The translations under genes and the position numbers were made by a program. Source: Arthrobacter sp. CDRTa11 (lineage in GTDB: Bacteria > Actinomycetota > Actinomycetes > Actinomycetales > Micrococcaceae). Taken from it: a DNA stretch of 64,000 nt. The notes under the pieces were generated by a model. That model had not been told where the DNA came from, did no database searches, and saw only the letters and a program-made list of their open reading frames with translations. Where the stretch lies: the NCBI RefSeq assembly GCF_026427775.1, contig NZ_CP044532.1:3348001-3412000 (forward strand). Direction: 5' to 3'. Shown here piece after piece: positions 16,194-24,690 of the stretch (its first letter is position 1; every line of letters begins with the position of its first letter).

Positions 16194-19100
16194 TCAGGGC
16201 GGTTCCACGGCGTCCGAGATGCGAAGGGTGGATCCGTTGCGGCCCTTGACCACCTGCAGCTGCGTTCCAATGCGCTGCTTCATTTCGGCGACGTGGCTTA
16301 CCAGACCCACAACGCGTCCCCCGTCGCGAAGCCCTTCCAGGGCGTCCATCACCTGTTCCAATGACTGCTCGTCCAGGCTGCCGAACCCCTCATCCACGAA
16401 CAGGGTTTCAATCTGGATGCCGCCGGACTCCTGCTGCACAACGTCTGCCAGCCCGAGCGCCAACGACAGGGACGCCATAAACGACTCCCCGCCGGACAAC
16501 GTGGAGGTATCCCGGCGGTGCCCTGTCCATTGGTCCACCACTTCCAGGCCCAGCCCGGACTTGGCACCGCGGGCGGCCTTCGCGTCTGTGTGCTGCAGCA
16601 GGTAGCGGGCGTCGCTCATTGCTACGAGCCGCTCTGATGCCGCCAAAGCCACCTGCTCCAAGCGGGCGGCGAGGACGTAGCTGTTCAGGCTCATGCGGTA
16701 GCTGTTGTCTCCGCGGCCAGTTGCGGTCTCTGCCAGCGACGTCAGAAGCTCTGCACGCTCCCTCGGCCCGCGTCCCGAGTGCGCAAGGTCCTCGTATTGC
16801 CGCTGGATGGCCATCAGCGACTCCAGCGAGCGCAGGGCCAACCCCGCAGCAAGGCGGGCCTCGCGGGCTCCTTGTTCAGCCTGCTCAGCCTCCTCACGGA
16901 GTTCTGCCAACCGCGCACCGTCCCCTACGATGCCCGCCGCCTGTTCCTTCGCGGCCAGCACGATGTCTTCAGAGGCGAAAAGCTCGGCGATCCGCGCCTG
17001 TTCATCGTAGCCTTCGCGTACCTCGGCCTGCAGCGACGCTGCCTCTCCTCCTGGCAACAGCTGGGAGCGGGCCTCCTCCGCGCTGCTGAATCCGGTCTCG
17101 GGCAAAGCAAGTTCCAGCTGCCGGCGTGCGTCGGCCGCCCTTGCCTTGGCTTTCTCCAGCTGCACCTGGGCGTCCACGGCCTTTTCGAGCGTCCGGGCAG
17201 CATCCTGCAGGGAACGCAGGCGGTGCGTGAGGCTTCCGTGGCCCGAGCGCAGGCCTGCGAGCGCCTGGTCCAGGGAGGCCATCTGGTCCAGCACCTCGGA
17301 CAACGTGGAGGCCGCCTGTGCACGTTCCGACTCTGCTTTGGTTCGTGCCGATTCGGTGGCTGCCATTCTTGCCTCCAGCGACTCCAGCTGCCCGCGGATG
17401 GCGGCGACCTTGTCCGCGGCGTCCTGGGAGGCAACTGCGGCCCGGCGCGCCTTGTCTGCGGCCCGGACGGCCTCGGCCTCGGGGGTGTTCCCGCCCTGGC
17501 CGGCGAGGACCGCCACCAGTTGGCTGGCCTCCCCCAGGTTGGTGGCAAGTCCGGCGAGACGTGTTTCCGCGGCCTCCACGGCCTGGTGGGCGTCCTCTTC
17601 CGCCTGGCTGAGTCCCAGGGCTGAGGCGGCAGCCTCCGCCGGGGACGGATGGGTCAGGCTTCCACAGACAGCGCAGGGCTTTCCCTCGGCCAGCCCGGCT
17701 GCGAGTTCCGCCGCGGCGTTGGCCAATCTTTCTTCCCGAAGGTCAAGCCAACGGCTCTTCTTCTCCAGGAGGACACCGCGGAATTCCTCGTGGCGTTCCT
17801 TCGCCAGGCCCTTCGCTTCAACAGCCGAGCCGTAACGGCGTACTACGTCAAGCAATTCCTCAGCTGCAGTTGCTTCCTTGGAGTGAAGGACGGCAGCTGA
17901 AGCCGCCTCCTCCAGCGGCTCAAGAACTCCGGAAAGTCCTGCCTGTTCCGTCCGCAGCGATCCCAGAAGCGTGCTGAGCTCAGCTGCTTCTGCGGCAAGT
18001 TCCGCCTGCCTGTTCTTCAGCGCAACGCTTCTGACAGAGAGGGTGCGGAGCCGCTCCTCGTCGGGAAGCCGGCCCTCCACAACCGCCAGGAGGGAACGCA
18101 GGCGGCTGAGTTCCGCCGCAGCATCGGGGGCATCGGCAGTCCACGTACCGGCGTCGGAGAGCTCCGTGTCCTCTTCCGCCGCCATGCGCAGCAGGGTGAA
18201 AGCTGATTCCATGGCACCGGTGGCATGGCGCAGCTGCGCCTCGCTGCTGTCCACCGCCTGGAGGTGCCCGCCGAGGACCTCCGCCTGGCGGTGCCGTTCA
18301 AGGCGGGCCGCCTGATCCTGCAACAGGGCAAGGGAGGCCTCTGCCGTGGCCTTCCGTGCCGCGGCGGCAGCGAGCCGTCGATGCCGGTCCGTCCGCGCGG
18401 CCTCGGTCTCCAGCTGCCCGGCCTTTATCCGGCTCGAAGCGTCCGCCTCCTCTGCCACCCCGGAGAGTGCCGTGGCGCGCTCGGCGACAGCTGCATGGAG
18501 CCATCCCAACCTGGCCGTTGCGTTTTCCGGTGGCGGGGCCGAAGAGGTGTCAATCCCGACGGCGGATGCCTCGGACCAGGCACGGGATGCCAGCAGATCC
18601 AGCTCACCATTGAGGCGAGCGACGTCGTTCCTTGCGGCCTGCGCCTGGTGCACCAGCTCCTGTTCGACGGCTTCAAAGCGCTGAGTGCCAAAGAGCTTCT
18701 GCAGCAGCTCCAGCCGGTCGGTTGCCTTGGACCGAAGGAAGGCCGCGAAGTCGCCCTGGGGCAGCATCACGACGCGGGTGAATTGATCCCGGTCCATCCC
18801 CAGGAGGGCTGTAATCTCCGCACCGGCTTCATCGTTGCGTCCTGACTTTTCCGTCCAGGCCCCACCCACCTTCTCCCTCAGGAGGGTTTTGGCCTGTTGG
18901 GTGGTAAAGCCGTTTTTTCCGCGGGCGCTGGGCTTGTCCCAGGCCGGGGACCGGGTGACCTCGAAATGACGTCCCTGGGCGGAAAATTCGCAGGTGACCG
19001 CCGGCTCGAGGGTAGGTTCCGCGTGGTCGCTGCGCAGGCGTTTGCCCTCCTGCCGTGCGCCGGGCACCGATCCATAGAGGGCGAAGCAAATGGCATCCAG

Positions 19101-19232
19101 CACGCTGGTTTTGCCGGCACCAGTGGCACCGTTCAGCAGGAACAGGCCATGCCCGCTGAGCCTGTCGAAGTCGACTTCCTCTGTGCCGGCGAAGGGACCG
19201 AACGCCGAAACCGTTAGACGATGAATCCTCAC
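16194..19232 (-). CDS. sbcC: SbcC-type SMC-family exonuclease ATPase
   Basis: 1012-residue Rad50/SbcC protein. The Walker A, LNGATGAGKTSVLDAI, is near residues 33-48. Long coiled-coil arms rich in A/E/L/Q follow, with a central zinc-hook GKPCAVCGSLTHPSP (CxxC). The C-terminal half has LSGGESFMASLSLALGLA (ABC signature) and ETLFVDEGFGSLDE (Walker B and D-loop). With SbcD it forms the Mre11-Rad50-like nuclease that opens hairpins and processes DNA ends. Its start overlaps the sbcD stop by 4 bp, so the pair is co-translated. Confidence 0.96.
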   Translation of the reverse strand: MRIHRLTVSAFGPFAGTEEVDFDRLSGHGLFLLNGATGAGKTSVLDAICFALYGSVPGARQEGKRLRSDHAEPTLEPAVTCEFSAQGRHFEVTRSPAWDKPSARGKNGFTTQQAKTLLREKVGGAWTEKSGRNDEAGAEITALLGMDRDQFTRVVMLPQGDFAAFLRSKATDRLELLQKLFGTQRFEAVEQELVHQAQAARNDVARLNGELDLLASRAWSEASAVGIDTSSAPPPENATARLGWLHAAVAERATALSGVAEEADASSRIKAGQLETEAARTDRHRRLAAAAARKATAEASLALLQDQAARLERHRQAEVLGGHLQAVDSSEAQLRHATGAMESAFTLLRMAAEEDTELSDAGTWTADAPDAAAELSRLRSLLAVVEGRLPDEERLRTLSVRSVALKNRQAELAAEAAELSTLLGSLRTEQAGLSGVLEPLEEAASAAVLHSKEATAAEELLDVVRRYGSAVEAKGLAKERHEEFRGVLLEKKSRWLDLREERLANAAAELAAGLAEGKPCAVCGSLTHPSPAEAAASALGLSQAEEDAHQAVEAAETRLAGLATNLGEASQLVAVLAGQGGNTPEAEAVRAADKARRAAVASQDAADKVAAIRGQLESLEARMAATESARTKAESERAQAASTLSEVLDQMASLDQALAGLRSGHGSLTHRLRSLQDAARTLEKAVDAQVQLEKAKARAADARRQLELALPETGFSSAEEARSQLLPGGEAASLQAEVREGYDEQARIAELFASEDIVLAAKEQAAGIVGDGARLAELREEAEQAEQGAREARLAAGLALRSLESLMAIQRQYEDLAHSGRGPRERAELLTSLAETATGRGDNSYRMSLNSYVLAARLEQVALAASERLVAMSDARYLLQHTDAKAARGAKSGLGLEVVDQWTGHRRDTSTLSGGESFMASLSLALGLADVVQQESGGIQIETLFVDEGFGSLDEQSLEQVMDALEGLRDGGRVVGLVSHVAEMKQRIGTQLQVVKGRNGSTLRISDAVEPP

Positions 19233-20473
19233 AGCGACGCCTCCTGCAGGCGCACGTTGTCCAGTGCGGAGGCCAGCGCCTGGCGCTCAGGCTCTGTGGC
19301 ATCGCGCCCGCGCACGTGCTCCAGGAAACCGCAGCAGACGGACAGGTCATCCTGGGCCTGCGCCAGCCTGCTGCTGTAGCTTGCCGGAACTTTAGAGGCC
19401 CCGCCCTGCGGATCGAATCCCAGAACCAGGGTGTCCGGAAAACGGGCACGGAGGTGCTCCATGGCCTGGGCAGGCCGTTGGGCGTCGGTCAGTGTGATCT
19501 GGCAGTAGGCATCCTCCGCCCAGGCGTGTTCTGCGGATTCCAGCAGGTCTGACAGCTCCCCGCGCAGCACAGCCAGCTTCCGCGGCGCTTCCCACTGAAG
19601 TTCACTGACGTCCGTCACGCCCTCAGGGCCGACGTCGATAAGCCAGGCCCCTTTGGTGTGTTGGGCCTCTGAGAAGGAGTAGGCCAGCGGAGACCCCGAA
19701 TACCGTACTTCCGGCGAAAGGCACTGGCGGCCATGCAGATGGCCCAGGGCCGTGTAGCTGAAGCCGTCGAACAGATCCAGCGGAACGGCGCCAACTCCCC
19801 CAATGCTGAGATCGCGTTCGCTGTCGGAGCTGATGCCGCCGCTGGCAAACGTATGCGCCAGGACCACCGCGTGGACCGTGCTCCCTGACCTCCGCCGTTC
19901 AAGGTCCTGGCGGACCAGCCCGGTGGCCGCCCTGGTGACCTCAAAATGGCTGGCTGTGTCCACACCCAGCTGTTCGGCAACAAGGCGGGGCTCCAGCCAG
20001 GGAATGCCGTAAATGGCGAGCACGGCCCCCTGGGCCGGGTGATGAAACTGGGCTGGGTCATCAAGCGGGGCCTGGTCATCAAGCGTGGCCTGGTCATCAA
20101 GCGTGGCCTGGTCATCAAGCGGCAGCAGCAGCGGCTGGTCAAGGTCCGCCAGCCGGGTCCGAAGGTGCACACCGCCTTGTTCGAGGAGCCGTGAGGCAAA
20201 CCCCAGCCTGATGGCAGAGTCATGGTTGCCGCTGGTGAGCACTACCTTTGCCCCTGCTGAGGTGATCCGCACCAGGGCGTCATCCAGCAGGTCAACCACA
20301 TCCACGCCGGGGAGGGCGCGGTCATACACATCGCCGGCAATCAGGACGACGTCAACGCCCTGTTCCGAGACAGCGTTGACGAGCTGATCAACGAAAGAGC
20401 GCTGGGCGTCCAGCATTCCAACGCCGTGGAACGACCGGCCAAGGTGCCAGTCAGATGTGTGCAATAACCGCAT
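19229..20473 (-). CDS. sbcD: SbcD-type exonuclease subunit
   Basis: Mre11-family metallophosphoesterase, 414 residues. The metal-binding motifs run in order: HTSDWHLGR (DxH), IAGDVYDRA (GDxxD), TSGNHDSA (GNHD), AHTFASG, and GHLHGRQ. A lineage-specific insertion of LDDQAT-type hexapeptide repeats (about residues 115-140) sits between GNHD and the IYGIPWLEP block, encoded by an 18-bp tandem repeat at 20054-20125. It is the nuclease partner of SbcC directly downstream. TAGCGT lies 6 nt before the ATG, suggesting a leaderless message for the operon. Confidence 0.95.
   Translation of the reverse strand: MRLLHTSDWHLGRSFHGVGMLDAQRSFVDQLVNAVSEQGVDVVLIAGDVYDRALPGVDVVDLLDDALVRITSAGAKVVLTSGNHDSAIRLGFASRLLEQGGVHLRTRLADLDQPLLLPLDDQATLDDQATLDDQAPLDDPAQFHHPAQGAVLAIYGIPWLEPRLVAEQLGVDTASHFEVTRAATGLVRQDLERRRSGSTVHAVVLAHTFASGGISSDSERDLSIGGVGAVPLDLFDGFSYTALGHLHGRQCLSPEVRYSGSPLAYSFSEAQHTKGAWLIDVGPEGVTDVSELQWEAPRKLAVLRGELSDLLESAEHAWAEDAYCQITLTDAQRPAQAMEHLRARFPDTLVLGFDPQGGASKVPASYSSRLAQAQDDLSVCCGFLEHVRGRDATEPERQALASALDNVRLQEASL
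20054..20125. repeat. Four-unit 18-bp tandem repeat inside sbcD
   Basis: Units start at 20054, 20072, 20090 and 20108. The second and third are identical (CTGGTCATCAAGCGTGGC on the plus strand), and the outer two are diverged. Each encodes the hexapeptide LDDQAT or a variant, so copy-number change keeps the frame. Confidence 0.85.
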
Positions 20474-20479
20474 ATTTCT

Positions 20480-20485
20480 ACGCTA
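20480..20485 (-). promoter_or_regulatory. -10 element for leaderless sbcDC mRNA
   Basis: On the minus strand TAGCGT ends 6 nt before the sbcD ATG. No Shine-Dalgarno sequence precedes the start. Confidence 0.45.
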
Positions 20486-20544
20486 GCGGCTGCCACCGAC
20501 AGTTTCGGCAACCGCCGCAGCAGCCAGCGTCGTTCAGCAGTCCT

Positions 20545-21648
20545 CTAGCCGCGCTTTCCCTCAAAGAAGTCCTGCGCCTCATCCCGGCCGTTGCGGCCGC
20601 CGTCCGCTGCTCCACCACGTGTGGCATCGGCCCTGGCATCTTTATGAGGCGTCACCGTCTGGGCAACCGGCGATCCGGCAACCCGCGTAACAGTGCCTGC
20701 TACTGCGTCATCTGCCTTGTCGGAGTGCTCCCCGTCCCTGGGGGCGAGCCTGTCATCGCCGTCCGTGTGCTCCCCGTCCCTGGCGGCGTGCATGTCAGGG
20801 TCATCCAGGTCGTCATCAGCGTCGTCGGCGGCGTCGTCGGTGGCGTTTTGGGTGGCCGTGCCGGCGAACGGTGCTGCAGAGTCCGGAGATGTGGCGAACC
20901 CACGGAAGGCAAGCCCGGCAATGGCCGCTCCTACCAGCGGGGCAACCCAGAACACCCATAGCTGTTCGAGGGACCAGCTTGAACTGAACAGCGCCGAGGC
21001 GGTGGCGCGGGCGGGGTTGAAGGGGGCATTGCCCACGGCCTGGCCCAGCTGCAGCAGCACCGCGAAAGCGAGGCCCACGGCAACCGGCGCCGCGGCTTTG
21101 TTCAGGTTGTTCCGGGCTGTGGCGCTCAGGAAAACGGCAACCAGGAGGGCGCTGCCGACAACTTCGAGCAGCAGGACTCCCGCCAGCGGGGCCTGGATGA
21201 TGGAATGCTCGCCGAATCCCGCTGTGACGGTGTCGAAGGCGGTCCGGCTGTCCTGGATGCTGGGCAAAGTGCGGAGGATGCCGAAAAGGGCGAGGGCTCC
21301 AACAAGGCCACCCACCAGCTGCGCACCGACGTAGGCTGCCGCCCCGCCAAGGCTGATCCGGCCTGCAATCGCGTTGCCCACTGTCACCGCAGGGTTGAAA
21401 TGCCCGCCCGATACATAGCCAAAGGCAAGCATGGCGGCGGTGACGGCAAGGCCTGCGGCCAGCGCGGCCGGCAAGGGGCTGGACTGCGGGATCGAAAACA
21501 GCGGTACGCCCAGGCCGGCCACCACCACGAACAGACTCCCGAACGCTTCCGCTGAGAGCCTCGCCAGCAGTCCGTGCCGGACTTCGGCTGCGCCGCCACC
21601 TGGCTGGCCGTCGTCAGGAGAATGATGGGCGCGAACAGGCATGGTCAT
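20545..21648 (-). CDS. Aquaporin / MIP-family channel with acidic C-terminal tail
   Basis: 367 residues. Six membrane segments and both half-helix NPA boxes are present: SGGHFNPAVTVG and NAPFNPARATA. The second box is followed by arginine, the aromatic/arginine filter position. MIP proteins conduct water, glycerol or small neutral solutes. The last ~110 residues form a highly charged Asp/Glu/Ala/Arg tail with a repeated RDGEHxD segment, unusual for aquaporins and predicted disordered. The ATG at 21648 was preferred (AAAGGA about 11 nt upstream) over the longer open frame to 21732, which would add an unconserved leader. Confidence 0.88.
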   Translation of the reverse strand: MTMPVRAHHSPDDGQPGGGAAEVRHGLLARLSAEAFGSLFVVVAGLGVPLFSIPQSSPLPAALAAGLAVTAAMLAFGYVSGGHFNPAVTVGNAIAGRISLGGAAAYVGAQLVGGLVGALALFGILRTLPSIQDSRTAFDTVTAGFGEHSIIQAPLAGVLLLEVVGSALLVAVFLSATARNNLNKAAAPVAVGLAFAVLLQLGQAVGNAPFNPARATASALFSSSWSLEQLWVFWVAPLVGAAIAGLAFRGFATSPDSAAPFAGTATQNATDDAADDADDDLDDPDMHAARDGEHTDGDDRLAPRDGEHSDKADDAVAGTVTRVAGSPVAQTVTPHKDARADATRGGAADGGRNGRDEAQDFFEGKRG

Positions 21649-21807
21649 GGGTATTGCAGTCCTTTGTGATGGGGGTCCTGAATGGGGCGGAACAGGACAG
21701 GATGTCCCCGTTCGGCATCTGTATTGTGCCAAGACTATCTGGATGTTGGCTGGGTCCGGGCTGTGCGCCGGTTCGGGCGCCGGTTCAGGCAGTGGTGGCC
21801 ACCACGG

Positions 21808-21813
21808 TAAATT
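21808..21813 (+). promoter_or_regulatory. -10 element for leaderless ADP-ribosylglycohydrolase mRNA
   Basis: TAAATT is followed by 7 nt and the ATG at 21821, with no Shine-Dalgarno sequence. This supports the start chosen for that gene. Confidence 0.45.
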
Positions 21814-21820
21814 TACTCAT

Positions 21821-22972
21821 ATGACCACAGATCCCGGCCCCTTTGGCGTGCCACAGCTGGCGTCCCGCATCCATGGCTGTCTCCTGGGTGGAGCACTGGG
21901 TGATTCCCTGGGCTACGCCGTCGAGTTCGACTCCATCGACACCATTCGCCGGCGCTTTGGTGCGGACGGGCTCACGGACTTTTCAGCGCTCGACGGCGGC
22001 AGCCACTTTTCGGATGACACCCAAATGACGCTTTACACCGTGGACGGGCTGGTGGAGGCCATTGAATGGGCCAACTCCGGGGTGGGTGCGGACGTCAACG
22101 CCTGCCTGTGGCTGGCCTATCTCCGCTGGCTGTCCACGCAGGGCGAGGCCGCTCCGCCGTCCGCCCCGGTCCCCCAGCCGCGGTGGATTGACGGGCAAGA
22201 GGTGCTCAAGCACCGCCGGGCCCCGGGAAACGCCTGCCTCAGCGGACTGGCAACAGGGGAAATGGGAACAACTTTTCGTCCCGTCAATCCGCAGTCAAAG
22301 GGCTGCGGCACCGTGATGCGGTCTGCACCGTTTGGGCTCATCCCCCACATCACGCCCGACGCCATCTACAAACTGAGTGCCGACGCTGCCTGCCTGACCC
22401 ACGGACATCCCTCGGCCCGGCAGAGCGCGGGCAGTTTCAGCCTATTGATCCACCGGCTGGTTTCCGGCGACAGCCTTCGCGCGGCGGCCGGCACGGTCCT
22501 CGCCGGGGTGCACGACATTGACGGCGTGGCACCCGAGCTGGTGCAGAGGCTGGAAGCAGCTGTGCGCCTTAGCCGCTCAGCCGTACTGTCCCCCGAGGAC
22601 CTGGTCATGGAACTGGGCGAAGGCTGGGTTGCCGAGGAGGCACTCGCCGTCGGACTTTACGCTGTACTGGTGACCGACCCGGCGCGGGACGCCGGGCCTG
22701 CACACGCGGCTGGCACTGGCAACAATACGGGCACGGCGAACAATTCAGACTCTGTCCCACCGACTGCGGATCCACAGGAGCATTTCCGGGCCGCCATGGC
22801 GGTGGCAATCAATCACAGCGGGGACAGCGACTCCACGGGATCCATCGCCGGAAATATCCTGGGAGCATACTACGGCGAGCCATGCCTGCCGGCGCCCTGG
22901 CTGGACGCGCTCGAGGCCCCGGACGTCATCCGCGGAATGGCCGATTTGATGGCAGGGGTTACGACCGCCTGA
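21821..22972 (+). CDS. ADP-ribosylglycohydrolase family protein
   Basis: 383 residues of the DraG/ARH all-alpha fold. GCLLGGALGDSLG opens the domain; HFSDDTQMTL carries the metal-binding Asp-Asp-Thr; HSGDSDSTGSIAGNILG near the C-terminus is the second dinuclear Mg/Mn motif. The family removes ADP-ribose from arginine, DNA bases or small molecules. The target here is unknown and no ADP-ribosyltransferase is nearby. A low-complexity, Asn/Thr-rich insertion lies around residues 290-320. Its end overlaps the convergent DUF4395 gene by 14 bp. Confidence 0.9.
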   Translation: MTTDPGPFGVPQLASRIHGCLLGGALGDSLGYAVEFDSIDTIRRRFGADGLTDFSALDGGSHFSDDTQMTLYTVDGLVEAIEWANSGVGADVNACLWLAYLRWLSTQGEAAPPSAPVPQPRWIDGQEVLKHRRAPGNACLSGLATGEMGTTFRPVNPQSKGCGTVMRSAPFGLIPHITPDAIYKLSADAACLTHGHPSARQSAGSFSLLIHRLVSGDSLRAAAGTVLAGVHDIDGVAPELVQRLEAAVRLSRSAVLSPEDLVMELGEGWVAEEALAVGLYAVLVTDPARDAGPAHAAGTGNNTGTANNSDSVPPTADPQEHFRAAMAVAINHSGDSDSTGSIAGNILGAYYGEPCLPAPWLDALEAPDVIRGMADLMAGVTTA

Positions 22973-23525
22973 GCGGAACGTTATTGCATGCCTCGCAAAT
23001 GTCCTCAGGAATGAGTCCGCGGCGCTGAAGCAATCCGAAGATCACGCAGCCCAGGCAGAAGCCGGCAAAGGCCTCAAGCGATGCCGCCGCCACCAGCACA
23101 GCCAGGACAATCCATGCCGCTGGAGCGGCGCCTGCAAGGAACAGGACCAGTGCTGTGGTGGAAACAAAGGCGCCCATTCCCTGCGCGAAGCGCTTGGGCG
23201 GTCCGGGAACAAGTTTTGCCGGCCCCAGGCGGGGCGCCAGGACTTTGACCGAAAGCAGCGCCAGCGGCGATATCCGGGGCCCAAACAGCACCCGCAGCCA
23301 GAATCCTCCGGCGATCAGCAGCAGACCCCAGCCGGAGCCGGTCAGCAGCGTTGCGACAGCGAGCAGCACCACCAGCCCTGCGGTGATCCGGGCAGCGTAT
23401 TCGTTGACCGGGTTGGGGAACGCAAACACGGTACGCCAGTCCACACCGGTCTTGACGGGTGCCGGGGAATTCCGGACGTCCGCCGCTGGGGCGTCAGTGG
23501 GCTTGGTGCCTGCGGATTTGGTCAT
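22959..23525 (-). CDS. DUF4395 membrane protein
   Basis: 188 residues with an N-terminal Ala/Pro-rich tail, the FPNPVNEYAARITAG entry motif and about four hydrophobic helices in two pairs. The C-terminus GFCLGCVIF...EDICEACNN has clustered cysteines (CxxC spacing in both). This matches DUF4395, a family often found near thioredoxin, rhodanese or sulfur-transfer genes, so a redox or sulfur role is possible but unproven. None of those partners is adjacent here. The minus-strand TAGATT 6 nt before the ATG suggests a leaderless message. Confidence 0.82.
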   Translation of the reverse strand: MTKSAGTKPTDAPAADVRNSPAPVKTGVDWRTVFAFPNPVNEYAARITAGLVVLLAVATLLTGSGWGLLLIAGGFWLRVLFGPRISPLALLSVKVLAPRLGPAKLVPGPPKRFAQGMGAFVSTTALVLFLAGAAPAAWIVLAVLVAAASLEAFAGFCLGCVIFGLLQRRGLIPEDICEACNNVPLRRS

Positions 23526-23531
23526 GCTGCA

Positions 23532-23537
23532 AATCTA
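23532..23537 (-). promoter_or_regulatory. -10 element for leaderless DUF4395 mRNA
   Basis: TAGATT on the minus strand, 6 nt before the ATG at 23525; no Shine-Dalgarno sequence. Confidence 0.5.
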
Positions 23538-23617
23538 GGAGCCTGCCGCCCGGCAGGAAAGGATTGTTGCGCCACATGAACGCCGCAGCTCCAAGGCCGC
23601 TGCTCCAAGGAAGTTCC

Positions 23618-24637
23618 CTACGCGCTCGCCACTGCCGGATAACCGCCCACCATCTGCAGGAACTCCCCTTCGGACAGCACCTCGATCAGCTGGCCGCGGT
23701 CATGGAGTTCCAGGACGCGCCGCGCCTTACCTGTGAGCCTGCCGGAGCGGAGGTCCGATGCCACGAAGCCGTCTCCGACCACCAGCACCGTGGTGCGGGC
23801 TGTCACCCGGCTTTCAGGCCGGGCGCCCAATTCCGCCGAGAGGACCTTTGCCTGTGGCCTTCCCATAGCGAGCTGGCCCGTGAAGACAACGGTCTGGCCG
23901 TACAGCGGGTGGTCTTGTTCAGCATCTGCGTTGGGAAGGGGGTTTGCTCCCTCCTCCGGCCAGCCGGAGCGAAAGCCCTGGACCAACGCCCCACCGGACC
24001 CGCCGGACAGACCAGCGCCGGCTATGGCTGTGAGGCTTGATTTGGACAGGGGGTCCGTTGCCGGATCGAACGCCTGCTGGTGGGGCAAGGAGAGCCCCAG
24101 CGACAAGTAGAGTTCCGCGATGCTGTTCGCGCCGTTGCGCGACGCGATGTCGATCAGGATGCCGGCACAGGCGCGCGCGTCCTCGGCCGCGTCGTGATGG
24201 TTAACCAGCGGGACTCCCGCTTCCTCTGCTGCAAACGGCAAGGAATTGGAAACCAGGGAATAGCAGCGCCGGGAAAGCATCACGGTACAGACGTAGTCGT
24301 AGGCCGGGCCGGGCAGTCCGGAAACTTCGAGGCCGGAGCGGATGACACCCAGGTCAAAAGCGGCGTTGTGGGCGGCCAGGATGTCATCACCGATGAAGGC
24401 GCCGATTTCAGGAAAAAGTTCGCCGAACCGCGGAAGCCCGGCAACATCCAGGGCACGGATGCCGTGGATCCTCACATTGTGGTGGTCAAAGTGATCGTGG
24501 TTACGGGGCGGGCGCATCAGCCAGGACGCTTCCTCCACCACCTGCCCGCCACGGACCTTTGTTAGGCCCACCGCGCACGGCGAACCCCGGAAGCCGTTGG
24601 CAGTCTCGAAGTCGATCGCCGTAAAGTCCAAACCCAC
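23618..24637 (-). CDS. DEDDh 3'-5' exonuclease with C-terminal BRCT domain
   Basis: 339 residues. The exonuclease domain (about 1-170) shows FTAIDFETANG (ExoI, D-x-E), ILAAHNAAFDLGVI (ExoII) and NHHDAAEDARACAGI (ExoIII, H-x4-D), as in DNA polymerase III epsilon-type proofreaders. The C-terminal ~90 residues (GQTVVFTGQLAM...) form a BRCT domain like that of NAD-dependent ligases. The combination is a known actinobacterial exonuclease type with a probable DNA-repair role. A GTG at 24637 was chosen because TAAAGT lies 7 nt upstream; an in-frame GTG at 24646 is the alternative. Confidence 0.88.
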   Translation of the reverse strand: MGLDFTAIDFETANGFRGSPCAVGLTKVRGGQVVEEASWLMRPPRNHDHFDHHNVRIHGIRALDVAGLPRFGELFPEIGAFIGDDILAAHNAAFDLGVIRSGLEVSGLPGPAYDYVCTVMLSRRCYSLVSNSLPFAAEEAGVPLVNHHDAAEDARACAGILIDIASRNGANSIAELYLSLGLSLPHQQAFDPATDPLSKSSLTAIAGAGLSGGSGGALVQGFRSGWPEEGANPLPNADAEQDHPLYGQTVVFTGQLAMGRPQAKVLSAELGARPESRVTARTTVLVVGDGFVASDLRSGRLTGKARRVLELHDRGQLIEVLSEGEFLQMVGGYPAVASA

Positions 24638-24644
24638 GCGCCAC

Positions 24645-24650
24645 ACTTTA
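24645..24650 (-). promoter_or_regulatory. -10 element for leaderless exonuclease mRNA
   Basis: TAAAGT on the minus strand, 7 nt before the GTG at 24637. It decides between two in-frame GTG codons. Confidence 0.4.
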
Positions 24651-24678
24651 CCGCCGAATAGTCCGCGCGCCCTTCAAG

Positions 24679-24684
24679 TACCCT
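24679..24684 (+). promoter_or_regulatory. -10 element for leaderless dedA mRNA
   Basis: TACCCT, then 6 nt, then the GTG at 24691; no Shine-Dalgarno sequence at normal distance. It is divergent from the exonuclease start 53 bp away. Confidence 0.4.
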
Positions 24685-24690
24685 AGGTAA

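Noticed and set aside
22959-23525. DUF4395 gene as part of a sulfur-transfer operon
   Set aside because: No rhodanese, thioredoxin or thiosulfate transporter gene is adjacent; the cysteines alone do not establish the link.
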